From assembly GCA_019752335.1 (NCBI GenBank), contig JAIEMJ010000004.1:223448-287447 (forward strand): a stretch of DNA of 64,000 nt, given 5' to 3'. The DNA is from Bryobacteraceae bacterium. Its GTDB lineage: Bacteria; Acidobacteriota; Terriglobia; Bryobacterales; Bryobacteraceae. Position 1 is the stretch's first letter. Each line of letters begins with the position of its first letter. The notes under the pieces are model-generated. The model was not told the origin of the DNA and ran no database searches. It saw only the letters and a list, made by a program, of their open reading frames with translations. Below are positions 18,290-27,029 of the stretch, in pieces. The position numbers were made by a program, and so were the translations under genes.

Positions 18290-18883
18290 CTACGCCGCCG
18301 GTCGCGAGCCCGGCTTTACCACGGGCAGCCCTTCGGCGCACAGCGGACACTCCTCCGGCTTCCATGCCGTCACCTGCATGGAAACCAGCGCCACACGCGG
18401 CACGCCGACTTCCGCCCGTCCACCGCTGCGATCAATGATGGAGCCCGCCCCCGTCACCTCGGCGCCGAGTCCGCGCAGCAGCTCTACCACCTCCTTCGTG
18501 CTGCCGCCGGTGGTAATCACGTCCTCCACCACGACGCAGCGCTCGCCGGGCTGGACGGTGAAGCCGCGACGCAGGGTCATTTTGCCGTCGGCGTCGCGTT
18601 CGGTGAAGATGCTCCGCGTGCCGAGCGCGCGCGCGACTTCGTGGCCGATCATCAGTCCACCCATCGCCGGGGCGACGACGGTTTCGGGTTTGGCATGCCC
18701 CGTCCCATTTCCGGACGCTTGGAACAGCGCGGCCATCGCCTGGCCGAGTTGTTCGGCGTGCCGCGGATGCTGCAGCACCAGGGCGCACTGCAGATACTCC
18801 GGACTATGCAGACCGCTGGTAAGTCGAAAGTGGCCTTTGAGATACGCGCCGGTAGCGGCGAAAAGGGAGAGTGTCGAATCCAC
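18290..18883 (-). CDS. pyrE: Orotate phosphoribosyltransferase
   Basis: 197 residues. The PRPP-binding loop VVVEDVITTGGSTKEVVELL is characteristic, with PAMGGLMIGHEVARALG upstream and FRLTSGLHSPEYLQ near the N-terminus for orotate binding. It makes OMP from orotate and PRPP in de novo pyrimidine synthesis. The start is a GTG. The C-terminal extension WKPEECPLCAEGLPVVKPGS carries a CxxC pair and is seen in the longer bacterial PyrE group. It is first gene of a pair with truA. Confidence 0.94.
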   Translation of the reverse strand: MDSTLSLFAATGAYLKGHFRLTSGLHSPEYLQCALVLQHPRHAEQLGQAMAALFQASGNGTGHAKPETVVAPAMGGLMIGHEVARALGTRSIFTERDADGKMTLRRGFTVQPGERCVVVEDVITTGGSTKEVVELLRGLGAEVTGAGSIIDRSGGRAEVGVPRVALVSMQVTAWKPEECPLCAEGLPVVKPGSRPAA

Positions 18884-19033
18884 GTTCTGATGCTAACGCA
18901 ACCCGTCCCGTCCCGGGAAAATCGGGTTTTGGAGGCTGGCATGCTGTAAGAGGTGTCCGGCTACTGTTACGATGGTTGTCTGGAACAACTGGTCCCCGTC
19001 AGACGTACTGCCCTTAGGAAACCTTTCAAATCC

Positions 19034-21001
19034 ATGAAGACCGTCCAATCCCTCCTGGCTTGTTTGTGCGTACTCTTAACCTTGGCCCCCACGGTGAACG
19101 CCCAGGCCCCTGCCGCGATGCAGGCCACTTCGCCCTCAGCGTGGCTACGTGGCCCAAAGGCGCCGCCGCGCGACCGCTTCGCTTACGGCATCACGAAGAA
19201 CTACCGCGAACGCCCGATTTCGTCGATCAACATGAACAATTCCGTGCGCCTCGAATCGTTGGTGCGCGGAAATATGCTCTACCTCGCGCTCTCTGACGCC
19301 ATTGCCCTGGCCCTCGAAAACAACATCGACATCGAGATCCAACGCTACGGCCCGGAACTCGCCAAGATCGACTTTGACCGCGCCCAGGCCGGCGGCCTGC
19401 TGCGCGGTGTGAACCAGACGGCGACCCAGGGCGCCGCTTCGGCCACCAATTTCATTACCGGTGGCGGTGGCCTGGGCGGTGGTACCGTAGGCACCGGCGG
19501 CGGTGGCGGCGGCACGGCGCTCTCCGGCACGGTATTTCAAGTCACCGGTTCGCAGATTCCCAATCTTGACCCCGTTTTGACCTTCAGTGCCTTCAAAGGC
19601 AAGCAATCCAGCCCGCAATCGAATTCTTTCACCACCGGTTTGACGGCGCTGGTCATCAATACCCAGTCCTATAGCGCTGGCATCAGCAAGCAGTTTCTTA
19701 CCGGCTCTGGTCTTTCGCTCAACTACGACAACTCGGTCATCAACACCAACTCGCCGACGCAGGATTTGAACTTCTTCAATCGTGGCAACCTGTCGCTGAA
19801 TTTTACTCAGCGCCTCTTGCAGGGCTTCGGCCGCGCCGTCAACAATCGCAACATCCGCATCGCCCGCAACAGCATGAAGGTGTCTGATCTCGTGTTCAAG
19901 CAGCAGGTGATCAACACTGTCTCCTCCACCGTGAATTTGTACTGGGATCTGGTGAGCTTCAACGAGAACGTCAAGGTGAAACAGCAATCCTTGGCCTACG
20001 CGCAACGCCTCTACAGCGATCGCAAGAAGGAAGTGGAGATCGGCACCCTGGCCCCGATTGAAATCGTCCGCGCCGAAGCCGAAGTCGCGCGCAACCAGCA
20101 GGATCTCACCATCGCCGAAACCCAGGTGCTCCAGCAGGAGACCATCCTGAAGAATCAGCTCAGCCGGACCGGCGTCACGAACCCCTTGATCGCCTCGGCT
20201 CGCATCGTCACTTTGGACCGGATCTCGGTGCCCGAAGTGGAAGCCCTGTCGCCAATTCAGGACCTGATTGACCTCGGCATCAAGACCCGCCCCGAGGTGG
20301 AGCAGACCCGCTTGAACATTGACAACACCCGGCTCGGCTTGGCTGGCTCCCGCAGCGCTTTGCTCCCCGCGCTCGATTTCTCGGCCAGTACCTCCACTCG
20401 GTCGTTGGCGGGCGCCGTGAATACGGTTCCCTTCGCCCCTGGCCGGGCCAGTTTCATTCGTCAGCCGGATCCGCTCTTCGTCGGTAACTATGGCACGGCC
20501 TTGGGCCAACTCTTCCGCCGCAACTTCCCGGAATACAACTTGGGCTTCCAGTTGAATGTCCCCTTGCGCAACCGCGCCGCCTTGGCCGACATCGCCAACG
20601 ATACCCTGCGTCTCCGCCAGCAGGAGTTACAGGAGCAGCGGCAGCTCAACTCCATCAAGGTCGACGTGCAAAATGCGCTGATCGCGCTGCAGCAGGCTCG
20701 AGCGCAATTCCAGGCTTCCGTCAAGAATCGCGACTTACAGGAGCAGACCCTCAGCGCCGAGCAGAAGAAGTACGCCCTGGGTAGCTCCACCGTGTTTTTC
20801 GTCATCCAGGCCCAGCGCGACTTAGCCGTCGCCCAACAGGCCGAAGTCAGCGCGATGGCGACTTACTCACGCGCGCGCACCCAGATGGATCTGGCCACCG
20901 GCTCCGTGCTCTCCACCCACGGCATCTCGCTCGATGAAGCGATGGCCGGCACCGTGTCGAAGCCAGCTAGCCTGATTCCTGCCGTACCTCCCGCTAAATA
21001 A
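19034..21001 (+). CDS. TolC-family outer-membrane efflux protein
   Basis: 655 residues with a signal peptide (LLACLCVLLTLAPTVNAQA). Two TolC-type repeats are rich in helical Q/N/R segments (LALSDAIALALENNIDIEIQ; NTVSSTVNLYWDLVSFNENV; IKVDVQNALIALQQARAQFQ). An unusual glycine-rich insert (residues ~140-170, GGGGLGGGTVGTGGGGGG) and a large loop sit in the first repeat. This makes it longer than the ~450-500 residues of classical TolC. It would form a trimeric outer-membrane channel for a tripartite exporter, but no adaptor or pump is adjacent. ATG 19034 is chosen because it begins the signal peptide. Confidence 0.88.
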   Translation: MKTVQSLLACLCVLLTLAPTVNAQAPAAMQATSPSAWLRGPKAPPRDRFAYGITKNYRERPISSINMNNSVRLESLVRGNMLYLALSDAIALALENNIDIEIQRYGPELAKIDFDRAQAGGLLRGVNQTATQGAASATNFITGGGGLGGGTVGTGGGGGGTALSGTVFQVTGSQIPNLDPVLTFSAFKGKQSSPQSNSFTTGLTALVINTQSYSAGISKQFLTGSGLSLNYDNSVINTNSPTQDLNFFNRGNLSLNFTQRLLQGFGRAVNNRNIRIARNSMKVSDLVFKQQVINTVSSTVNLYWDLVSFNENVKVKQQSLAYAQRLYSDRKKEVEIGTLAPIEIVRAEAEVARNQQDLTIAETQVLQQETILKNQLSRTGVTNPLIASARIVTLDRISVPEVEALSPIQDLIDLGIKTRPEVEQTRLNIDNTRLGLAGSRSALLPALDFSASTSTRSLAGAVNTVPFAPGRASFIRQPDPLFVGNYGTALGQLFRRNFPEYNLGFQLNVPLRNRAALADIANDTLRLRQQELQEQRQLNSIKVDVQNALIALQQARAQFQASVKNRDLQEQTLSAEQKKYALGSSTVFFVIQAQRDLAVAQQAEVSAMATYSRARTQMDLATGSVLSTHGISLDEAMAGTVSKPASLIPAVPPAK

Positions 21002-21033
21002 AATACGCCACTGGCCTGAGCCAATGGCGTATT
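21002..21033. terminator. Bidirectional hairpin terminator between convergent genes
   Basis: AATACGCCACTGGC (21002-21015) pairs with GCCAATGGCGTATT (21020-21033) with one mismatch and a 4-base loop, starting right after the tolC-family stop. It lies between two converging genes and has short A/T tracts on both sides, so it can serve both. Confidence 0.7.
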
Positions 21034-21078
21034 CACCCCAGCCTAACTACTGCGGCCGGGGACAGTTTGGCAAGACGC

Positions 21079-21219
21079 TTAGTGCTTCTTCTTTTCGTCC
21101 TTCTTCTCGTCCTTCTTGTCCTTGTGGTCCGCCGGCTTATGCGTATCGCTCGCCAAAACAACGTTGGCGGCGCCGACCATCAAGGTCAACGCGACGAAAA
21201 GGGCTTGCAACTTCTTCAT
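21079..21219 (-). CDS. Tiny secreted Lys/Asp/His-rich protein
   Basis: A 46-residue protein with a clean signal peptide (MKKLQALFVALTLMVGAANV) cleaved near VLASD. The mature peptide is only ~22 residues, made of K, D, E and H (THKPADHKDKK). A strong GAAAGGAAACC Shine-Dalgarno and the downstream hairpin support it as a real gene. A periplasmic charged or metal-binding role is possible; no family is recognised. Confidence 0.7.
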   Translation of the reverse strand: MKKLQALFVALTLMVGAANVVLASDTHKPADHKDKKDEKKDEKKKH

Positions 21220-21309
21220 GGAATGGTTTCCTTCTTTCCTTGGCTCGTAGTGCGGGTTGCCCCGCTTGATTCCACTCATCGGCCGGTTTTGCGTGAAAAT
21301 GAGGAGTAA

Positions 21310-21660
21310 ATGGCCAAGCCCAACCCTTATCTTGAATATTTGCTGGAGCACTTCGCCCCGCTGGGGCAGATTCACTCCCGCGCCATGTTCGGCGGCCATT
21401 GCCTGTATTGCAACGGCATCACGTTTGCCCTCGTCGCCGGCCAGGCTGTCTATCTCAAGGCCGACGACGTCAATCGTCCCCAGTTTGAAGCTCGCGGCCT
21501 GGCCCCGTTCCGCCCCTTTCCCGACTCCGATATGGTGATGAAGTACTACGAAGCTCCCGCCGAGATGTTCGAGTCGTTGGAAGGTCTACGGGAGTGGGCC
21601 GGTGCCGCCGTCGCTGCCGGCGAACGGGCGAAGCAGCCGAAGCGGAAAGCCGTATCCTAA
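21310..21660 (+). CDS. TfoX N-terminal domain protein
   Basis: 116 residues forming a single TfoX/Sxy N-terminal domain: RAMFGGHCLYCNGITFALV, VYLKADDVNRPQFEARG, then MKYYEAPAEMFESLEGLREW. The C-terminal helix-hairpin domain of full TfoX is absent, as in most stand-alone bacterial members. Despite the name, most such proteins have no shown role in competence. A lysine-rich tail ends the protein. It is followed by a lipoprotein gene 4 bp downstream. Confidence 0.88.
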   Translation: MAKPNPYLEYLLEHFAPLGQIHSRAMFGGHCLYCNGITFALVAGQAVYLKADDVNRPQFEARGLAPFRPFPDSDMVMKYYEAPAEMFESLEGLREWAGAAVAAGERAKQPKRKAVS

Positions 21661-21664
21661 AGAG

Positions 21665-22246
21665 GTGCCGCGTTCCGTCTTCCTGCTCCTCCTGCTCCTC
21701 ACGGGCTGTGCTTCCGCGCCGCCCCCCGCGCCCCCGCCCGTCGTATTCCCGCCCAAGATCACGCAGTTTTACGCCGCGCCTGGCCCGGACGCGAGCGGTG
21801 CCATCCTGCTCTGCTATGGTGTCGAGTCCGTGGCCAGCGTTACCTTGGAGCCCGGCGGTGAATCGCTTTCGCCCGCCATGGCGCGTTGTATCGAGAAGAA
21901 GCCCACGGCGAAGACGATCTACACGCTCACCGCCAAGGGCAAGGACGGCCTCACTGTGTCGCAGTCGCTGACCGTGACGGCGAGTGCTAAGAAAGTTGGC
22001 CTGAGATTTCTCGATCTGTCCGTCAGCGCCCAGCAGGTGAAGTCCGGCGAACTGGTGAGCTTTTGCTTCAAAGCCGCCGGCGCGACGGCCGTGGAGGGCT
22101 CGCCCGGCCGCTTCCAGAAAGGTGGTCTTCCCGCCGGGGACTGCCTGCTGGACCAGCCCACGCGCACCACCACCTACCGGATTTCGATCCGCGGCGCCGG
22201 CGGCCAGTCCGACTCCGAGAGCATGACCGTCAAGGTGTTGCCCTAA
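21665..22246 (+). CDS. Lipoprotein with two Ig-like domains
   Basis: 193 residues from a GTG start. Lipobox LLLLLTGCASA, then a proline spacer (PPPAPPPVVFPP). Two beta-sandwich repeats follow: one centred on ITQFYAAPGPDASGAILLCY with a TIYTLTAKGKDGLTVSQSLT ending, the other FLDLSVSAQQVKSGELVSFC with a TTTYRISIRGAGG ending. Each repeat has two cysteines that may form disulfides. It is inferred to be an outer- or inner-membrane-anchored periplasmic protein of unknown role. The GTG lies 4 bp after the TfoX gene and 1 bp separates its stop from the SDR gene, so the three look like one operon. Confidence 0.78.
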   Translation: MPRSVFLLLLLLTGCASAPPPAPPPVVFPPKITQFYAAPGPDASGAILLCYGVESVASVTLEPGGESLSPAMARCIEKKPTAKTIYTLTAKGKDGLTVSQSLTVTASAKKVGLRFLDLSVSAQQVKSGELVSFCFKAAGATAVEGSPGRFQKGGLPAGDCLLDQPTRTTTYRISIRGAGGQSDSESMTVKVLP

Positions 22247-22247
22247 C

Positions 22248-23033
22248 ATGCCCCTCGCGCTGATCACCGGAGCCTCCGCCGGCATCGGCGCGACGTTTGC
22301 CCGTCAACTGGCCGCCCAGGGCTGCGACCTGGTCCTAGTCGCCCGCCGCGAGGACCGCCTCCAAGCGCTCGCCGCCGAGTTACTCGCCGCCCACGGCCGC
22401 CACTGCGAAGTGCTCGTCGCCGACCTGGCCTCGGACGCCGATGTCGCCCGCGTCGCGGCGCGCATCGCCGCGCTGCCCCGCCTCGATTACCTGGTCAACA
22501 ATGCCGGCTTCGGCACCAAAGGGAAATACTTCCATACCGACTTAGCCGGCCAGGTAAATATGCACCGCGTACACGTGCTGGCCATCGTCCAACTCACCCA
22601 CGCCGCGTTGCGGCGGATGGTCGAGACGAACTCCGGCGCGATCATCAATGTCGCCTCCGTGGCCGGATTTACGCTCAGCGCGGGTGGTGCAAGTTACTCG
22701 GCCACCAAGCATTGGTTAAATGTCTTCACCGAAGGCCTGTATCTGGAGTTGCGCAGTTCCGGGTCGGCGGTAAAGGTGCAGGCCCTGTGCCCCGGTTTCA
22801 CTTACTCGGAGTTTCACGACGTCATGGGCATGGACCGTGCCGTCGTGCCGAAAAGCTGGTGGCTCAGCGCGGACTTCGTCGTCCAGGAGAGCCTGGCGGC
22901 CTTGCCCTCGGGTCGCGTCATCGTCATTCCTGGTTTCCGCTACCGTTGGCTGGTTCGTCTCCTCGCTTTGGTTCCACGCCCCCTGATTTACTGGGGAGCC
23001 ATCCGCGCGGGCCGTCGCATGCGACGGGATTGA
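22248..23033 (+). CDS. SDR-family short-chain dehydrogenase (DltE-like)
   Basis: 261 residues of classical SDR. NADP-binding TGASAGIG at 7-14, a VARRED motif after strand 2 (basic residues favouring NADPH), NNAG at 84-87, and catalytic Ser137, Tyr150 and Lys154 (YSATK). The C-terminal ~40 residues are hydrophobic and basic (WLVRLLALVPRPLIYWGAI), suggesting membrane association, as in the DltE/YqjQ-like group. The substrate is unknown. Confidence 0.9.
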   Translation: MPLALITGASAGIGATFARQLAAQGCDLVLVARREDRLQALAAELLAAHGRHCEVLVADLASDADVARVAARIAALPRLDYLVNNAGFGTKGKYFHTDLAGQVNMHRVHVLAIVQLTHAALRRMVETNSGAIINVASVAGFTLSAGGASYSATKHWLNVFTEGLYLELRSSGSAVKVQALCPGFTYSEFHDVMGMDRAVVPKSWWLSADFVVQESLAALPSGRVIVIPGFRYRWLVRLLALVPRPLIYWGAIRAGRRMRRD

Positions 23034-23483
23034 GCGGGTTTTGTGCAACGGGTGGTGCTCGGATGGAGAAGGCTCTCGTGGCCGTGCAGCGCGTTCGTTC
23101 CGGCCGATTGCCTTCCCGCACACAAGCCCAGCCCCGCGCACGTGTCGCCGACGCGCTGGACGCGTCCTGAGTGCTGCGTGCCAACCAGCCCCGAACGAGC
23201 TAGGCCTCGCCTAGTCCCATCCGTGGAGTCATCTTGAGCCCGTAACGCTTACAGAAATGCTCCCCAGTCCAGCCGGGAACGATAGTGACCGGGTGGTTCT
23301 CGACGGTGGTCTCCCTGACGAGGAAAACGCCGCTCTTGCCTAGTTTCATCCTCCGCTGCCGCCCCGGCGGTGCACAGTACCAACAATTTCGAAAAATCGT
23401 AACCCAATAAAAAAAGACACTTAACCCCAAATCCTCAGCCACACCCGACCCGATTCTTTGGCCCCGCATGCCACCCTAAAATC
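23034..23483. other. 450-bp stretch without a confident gene
   Basis: No family match is visible on either strand. A minus-strand frame at 23200-23349 (49 residues, starting MKLGKSGVFLVRE) has no Shine-Dalgarno or recognisable relatives. A short plus-strand frame near 23064 is Arg-rich and looks spurious. The right part (23380-23480) is A/T-richer than its surroundings and may hold the promoter of the next gene. Confidence 0.5.
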
Positions 23484-24128
23484 ATGGCCAGACCGATAAC
23501 CGAAGCCCAACGCGCTGCCTGCCAACGCAACGCCCAAATGTCGACCGGTCCTCGCACCGAAGCCGGCAAATCCCGCGCCCGCCTCAACGCCGTCAAGCAC
23601 GGACTCACCGCCAAACTCCCCGTGCTCCCCTTCGAAAACGAAGCCGACTTCATCGAACTCCGCGACGGCTTCCTCGCCGACTTTGCCCCGAGAAATACCT
23701 ATGAGAAATTCCTCGTCACCCAGTTAGCCACCCAGGCTTGGCGCATGCTCCGCTGCCAACAAATCGAAGTCGGACTCCACACGTTGATGATGAAGCAGAC
23801 CCTCCACGACCTCCGCTCCCGCGGACTCAACCCCGACAAAGCCCTCGCCGAAACCCCCTTCACCGGACTCGCCGGTACCCTTGAGGAAAAACAGATCCAC
23901 CACACCTTCTTCCGCTACCAAAACGAGGTCAACCGCTCCTTCGAGCGCGCCCGAAAGGCTGTAGAATCAAGCACTCGCCGGTCCGTTTCGTACCACCACC
24001 CCGAAAGCGAAAAAACTGCAAGCCCGGGCCGGTCATCCGTTCAAACACCACCCAGCCGAGGAGCGAATTCGGCCCAAGAAGTTCGGAACATCGCGGACAA
24101 CCACCCAGGCTTGCAGCCTGAGAGATAG
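23484..24128 (+). CDS. Conserved hypothetical of the STGPRT/NAxKHGLTA family
   Basis: 214 residues. The N-terminal motif runs QRNAQMSTGPRTEAGKSRAR then NAVKHGLTAKLPVLPFE. The central helices include LVTQLATQAWRMLRCQQIEV, and FFRYQNEVNRSFERARK closes the conserved part at ~165. This family occurs, to my knowledge, in many copies in Acidobacteriota and Planctomycetota without known function. The last 50 residues are low-complexity and poorly conserved in style, so the reading frame may have drifted at the 3' end. It stands alone between stretches of non-coding DNA, which fits a mobile or dispersed gene family. Confidence 0.75.
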   Translation: MARPITEAQRAACQRNAQMSTGPRTEAGKSRARLNAVKHGLTAKLPVLPFENEADFIELRDGFLADFAPRNTYEKFLVTQLATQAWRMLRCQQIEVGLHTLMMKQTLHDLRSRGLNPDKALAETPFTGLAGTLEEKQIHHTFFRYQNEVNRSFERARKAVESSTRRSVSYHHPESEKTASPGRSSVQTPPSRGANSAQEVRNIADNHPGLQPER

Positions 24129-24285
24129 ACAAAGGATTCTATTCGAGGACATTCTCACGCAAGTCTCTAGCCAAACGTCTCCTCACGCCTTTTCAACCAC
24201 TTGGCCAGCCCCTCCTGACCACGATTGAGTGAAAATCAGCACACCTGGTGGAAAACAGCCACTGCACACTTTCCGCGCGAAAACG

Positions 24286-24296
24286 TCTACTGTAGA
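24286..24296. promoter_or_regulatory. Short dyad TCTAC-T-GTAGA before the carboxypeptidase-regulatory gene
   Basis: A perfect 5-bp inverted repeat with a one-base centre ends 6 bases before the ATG at 24303. The ACTGTAG-type centre resembles operators of BlaI/CopY-like winged-helix repressors. That link is only by resemblance, and no such regulator is in the window. Confidence 0.3.
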
Positions 24297-24302
24297 GACT
24301 GC

Positions 24303-25883
24303 ATGCTTGGCTGGACGCTCTTCTCGCTCACCATCGCCCAATCTCTGACGCCGCCTCCACCCGTGCCGGCCCCTCGCACCGCCATCCAAGGCCGCGTCCT
24401 CGACTCGAATACCGGCCTCGGCATCCCGCGCGCCAACGTCACCCTCAAGGCCCTCGACGGCAAAGCCACTCCCTCCCTTTGGATGCGCACCTCGAATACC
24501 GGCGACTTCGCCTTCGATAACCTCGCCCCGGGCCTGTATTCCGCCAGCGCCGAACGGAACGGCTACAGCGGGACCGTCTCCTCTAACCTCAACATCGGCC
24601 ACGAGCGGCGCATCTTTCTCGAGAAAGACCAAAACGTTACCGGCTTCCTCATCCGCCTGGCGCCCCACTCCGTCATCAGCGGCAAGGTCCTTGATGATAA
24701 TGACGACCCCGTCGCCTTCGCCGCCGTCCACGCCCTCCGCTGCATCATGACCACCTTCGACCCAGTCTGCGAGACCGCCAGCGTCGGTATCACCAATGAC
24801 CTCGGTGAATACCGCCTCGCCTATTTGGCCCCCGGCAAGTATCTCGTCCGCGCCGAAAGTTCCGCCTTCCGCGAAGGTCTTACTCCCGCCACCGCCGTCG
24901 GCTCCGATGCCGATTCCCAGGTCGTCAGCACTTACTTTCCCCAGACCCCCGACCCCGCCTTGGCGATCCCCCTCGACGTAGCTCCCGGCAAACAAGTCGG
25001 CGGGATCGAAATCCGCCTCGAACGTACGCCCGTCTTCACCGTCCGCGGCCGCGTCAATCCACTCAGCAGTCAGACGGTCGTCGAATTCACTTCGTCCTGG
25101 TTTGGCAAAGCCCAAAACCCCTACCGCCAGAGCGCCATTACTGATCGCGAAGGCCGCTTCGCCCTGAAACTACCCGCTGGTCCTTACTTAGTCACAGCCA
25201 CCGCGAAAAATGCTGACCGTCCCCTCGAACACCGCAGCCGCCTCCGGGTGAAAGGTGAACTCGATAACTTCGTAGTGACCCTTGCGCCCCAAGCCGGCGC
25301 GCAAGGCATGGTAACTTGGCCCGAGTCCGGGCCCTCCGCGAACTTACGTGTCGACTTACGTCCCTTACCCGGCCAGCTACTCACGTCGAGTCCCACGGGA
25401 ACTTATGACCGTCTCAATTCCCTGCGCATCGAGAATATCCCTGCGGGCGAATATTCCGTGCGCATCTCCGGCCTTCCCCCCAGCCGTTACCTGAAGCGCA
25501 TCACCGTCGGCGGCGTCGAGTCCGGTACCGCGCTCATCGAACCCGGTTCGCGTGTCACCATCGACGTCGAAGTCGCCGAGCCCGCCGCCAGCCTCGAGGG
25601 CATCGCCGTCAACCGGCTTGGCCAACCCACCGCCGCTGCCCAAGTCCTCATCTGGCGGCCAGGCACCGCCCCCCGCTTGGTCCTCGCCGACGGCCACGGC
25701 GAATGGCGCCTCGCCGGCCTACCCCCTGGCGACTACCGGGCTCTCGCCGTCGAAAGCCTCGAATCCGACCTCGACGCCACTTGGCTCTTACGCCAGGAGC
25801 CCATCGCCGAAAAGATCGAACTCAAAGAAGGCAACCGCGCCGCCCGCTTATTACTAACCCAACCCGCCCCGCCCGTGAACTAA
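24303..25883 (+). CDS. Secreted protein with carboxypeptidase-regulatory-like domains
   Basis: 526 residues from ATG 24303 (signal-like MLGWTLFSLTIAQSL). It contains a series of CarboxypepD_reg/Cna-B-like beta-sandwich modules: AIQGRVLDSNTGLGIPRANV (~25-110), VISGKVLDDNDDPVAFAAV (~125-215), FTVRGRVNPLSS (~240-330), a fourth near 345-430, and SLEGIAVNRLGQPTAAAQV at the end. Such proteins are abundant in Acidobacteriota, act outside the cell, and are thought to bind carbohydrate or other proteins. No enzyme domain is present. A short dyad lies directly upstream. Confidence 0.85.
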   Translation: MLGWTLFSLTIAQSLTPPPPVPAPRTAIQGRVLDSNTGLGIPRANVTLKALDGKATPSLWMRTSNTGDFAFDNLAPGLYSASAERNGYSGTVSSNLNIGHERRIFLEKDQNVTGFLIRLAPHSVISGKVLDDNDDPVAFAAVHALRCIMTTFDPVCETASVGITNDLGEYRLAYLAPGKYLVRAESSAFREGLTPATAVGSDADSQVVSTYFPQTPDPALAIPLDVAPGKQVGGIEIRLERTPVFTVRGRVNPLSSQTVVEFTSSWFGKAQNPYRQSAITDREGRFALKLPAGPYLVTATAKNADRPLEHRSRLRVKGELDNFVVTLAPQAGAQGMVTWPESGPSANLRVDLRPLPGQLLTSSPTGTYDRLNSLRIENIPAGEYSVRISGLPPSRYLKRITVGGVESGTALIEPGSRVTIDVEVAEPAASLEGIAVNRLGQPTAAAQVLIWRPGTAPRLVLADGHGEWRLAGLPPGDYRALAVESLESDLDATWLLRQEPIAEKIELKEGNRAARLLLTQPAPPVN

Positions 25884-25894
25884 TCCAGTCGAGT

Positions 25895-25915
25895 AGCCCA
25901 TCGCGTAAGCGATGG
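25895..25915. repeat. Small palindromic intergenic repeat
   Basis: CCATCGC (25898-25904) and GCGATGG (25909-25915) form a perfect 7-bp stem with a GTAA loop between two convergent genes, so it may help terminate both. The 12-mer AGCCCATCGCGT at its left edge recurs at 13352-13363, suggesting a dispersed repeat family. Confidence 0.45.
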
Positions 25916-25964
25916 AGCACATTTACGAATTACACCATTTGTCAGCGGAAAACCCGCCCGGCCA

Positions 25965-27029
25965 CTAACGTGCAAACGAAATGCCAAACCCGGTGGTATA
26001 CAAAAAGTCATTCTTTAACCGGCCCTGCACCGGGTTGCTCAGATAACGATTCGAAGCCGATACATTCCAAGTCAGCCACTTCAGTAATTGGGTTTGCGCG
26101 CCCACGTCGAAATTCACGCGATAGGCGCCGGTATTCGTCAGGTTATTAAACATCCGGAAACTCTGCCGCAACGACGTACGCGCATTGAGCCGGTAGATAA
26201 AGTCATCACCCCAGTAGGCTTCCGCGGAATTCCGCACGAACGCCGGCTTCGGGGCCGGATCGAATTTTTCCCGGTTCCACGCCGCGCCGCCCACTAAGTC
26301 CAAGCGTCCCCGTTCTGACTTCCAGGCCATGTAGCCCAATCCGCCGCCGAGCACCGTTCGCAGATCCAGATTCTGGAAACGGTCATACTCCCAGTCGTTG
26401 AAGGTATTCACAAACATGCGTGACGAGACATTCCGGTTATAGCCCCAACCGCCCCGCACCGCCTGCGCCGTCTGCTGGTTGCTACCGCCCAGTAACGCCG
26501 AAGCGCGAATGGCGTTAAAGTACAACGACGTCTTGTCCCGGTTCGTCTGTCGCGCCGCCCCCAAGCTGGTGGTGAACGTCGCCGTGCGGGCGTTGCCGCG
26601 CGTCCCGGCCCAGCCAATGGCCGCGTTGCCGGCCCACAGGTCCAGCCAGGTGGGATTCAGCAACCGCTCATAGGCGCGCTGCTCCGCCGCATTGCGCAAG
26701 GCCACAATCTCCGCCGGCGCCACGCTCTGCGTCCCGCTCTTCGCCAGAACCTCCACCTTGCCCTCGCTCGTCGCCAAGGTCGCCGAAAGCGTCCGCCCGT
26801 CCGGCAATACGACGCTCAAAGGAGTATCGGCCTTCACGCTCTCCACTTCCGCCCAAGGTAAGGTCACCGTGCCAAACAACACGGTCTTAATGGTCAGCGT
26901 CGTCGCGTCCTTCTTGATGATGGAGCCCGTCACCCGGTCCCCGTTCTTCATCTGAATCTGATCCGCTTGCAGTAGGAATCCCGCGATAAACCATAAAGGT
27001 AAGAATCTACTCTTGAATAAGTAAGTCAT
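25965..27029 (-). CDS. DUF481-family outer-membrane protein
   Basis: About 354 residues from ATG 27029 (a second ATG at 27044 is possible). A signal peptide ends near LLQADQ. An SH3-like small domain follows (QIQMKNGDRVTGSIIKKDAT, then WAEVESVKAD and IVALRN), and then a DUF481/YdiY-type barrel with alternating aromatic strands ending DFLYTTGFGISFAR. Family members sit in the outer membrane; their role is unclear (YdiY is acid-induced in E. coli). The gene overlaps the purN 3' end by 23 bp, so it is read as the last gene of a purM-purN transcript. Confidence 0.87.
   Translation of the reverse strand: MTYLFKSRFLPLWFIAGFLLQADQIQMKNGDRVTGSIIKKDATTLTIKTVLFGTVTLPWAEVESVKADTPLSVVLPDGRTLSATLATSEGKVEVLAKSGTQSVAPAEIVALRNAAEQRAYERLLNPTWLDLWAGNAAIGWAGTRGNARTATFTTSLGAARQTNRDKTSLYFNAIRASALLGGSNQQTAQAVRGGWGYNRNVSSRMFVNTFNDWEYDRFQNLDLRTVLGGGLGYMAWKSERGRLDLVGGAAWNREKFDPAPKPAFVRNSAEAYWGDDFIYRLNARTSLRQSFRMFNNLTNTGAYRVNFDVGAQTQLLKWLTWNVSASNRYLSNPVQGRLKNDFLYTTGFGISFAR

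Noticed and set aside
19440..19520. Glycine-repeat coding stretch as a possible tandem repeat or phase-variation tract
   Set aside because: The GGC/GGT units are irregular and encode a glycine-rich loop of the TolC-family protein, without uniform repeat units that could slip.
23200..23349. 49-residue minus-strand frame (HicA-like at first glance because of HPVTI)
   Set aside because: The remaining HicA features (GSH motif, LRxILRQAG end) are missing and there is no Shine-Dalgarno.
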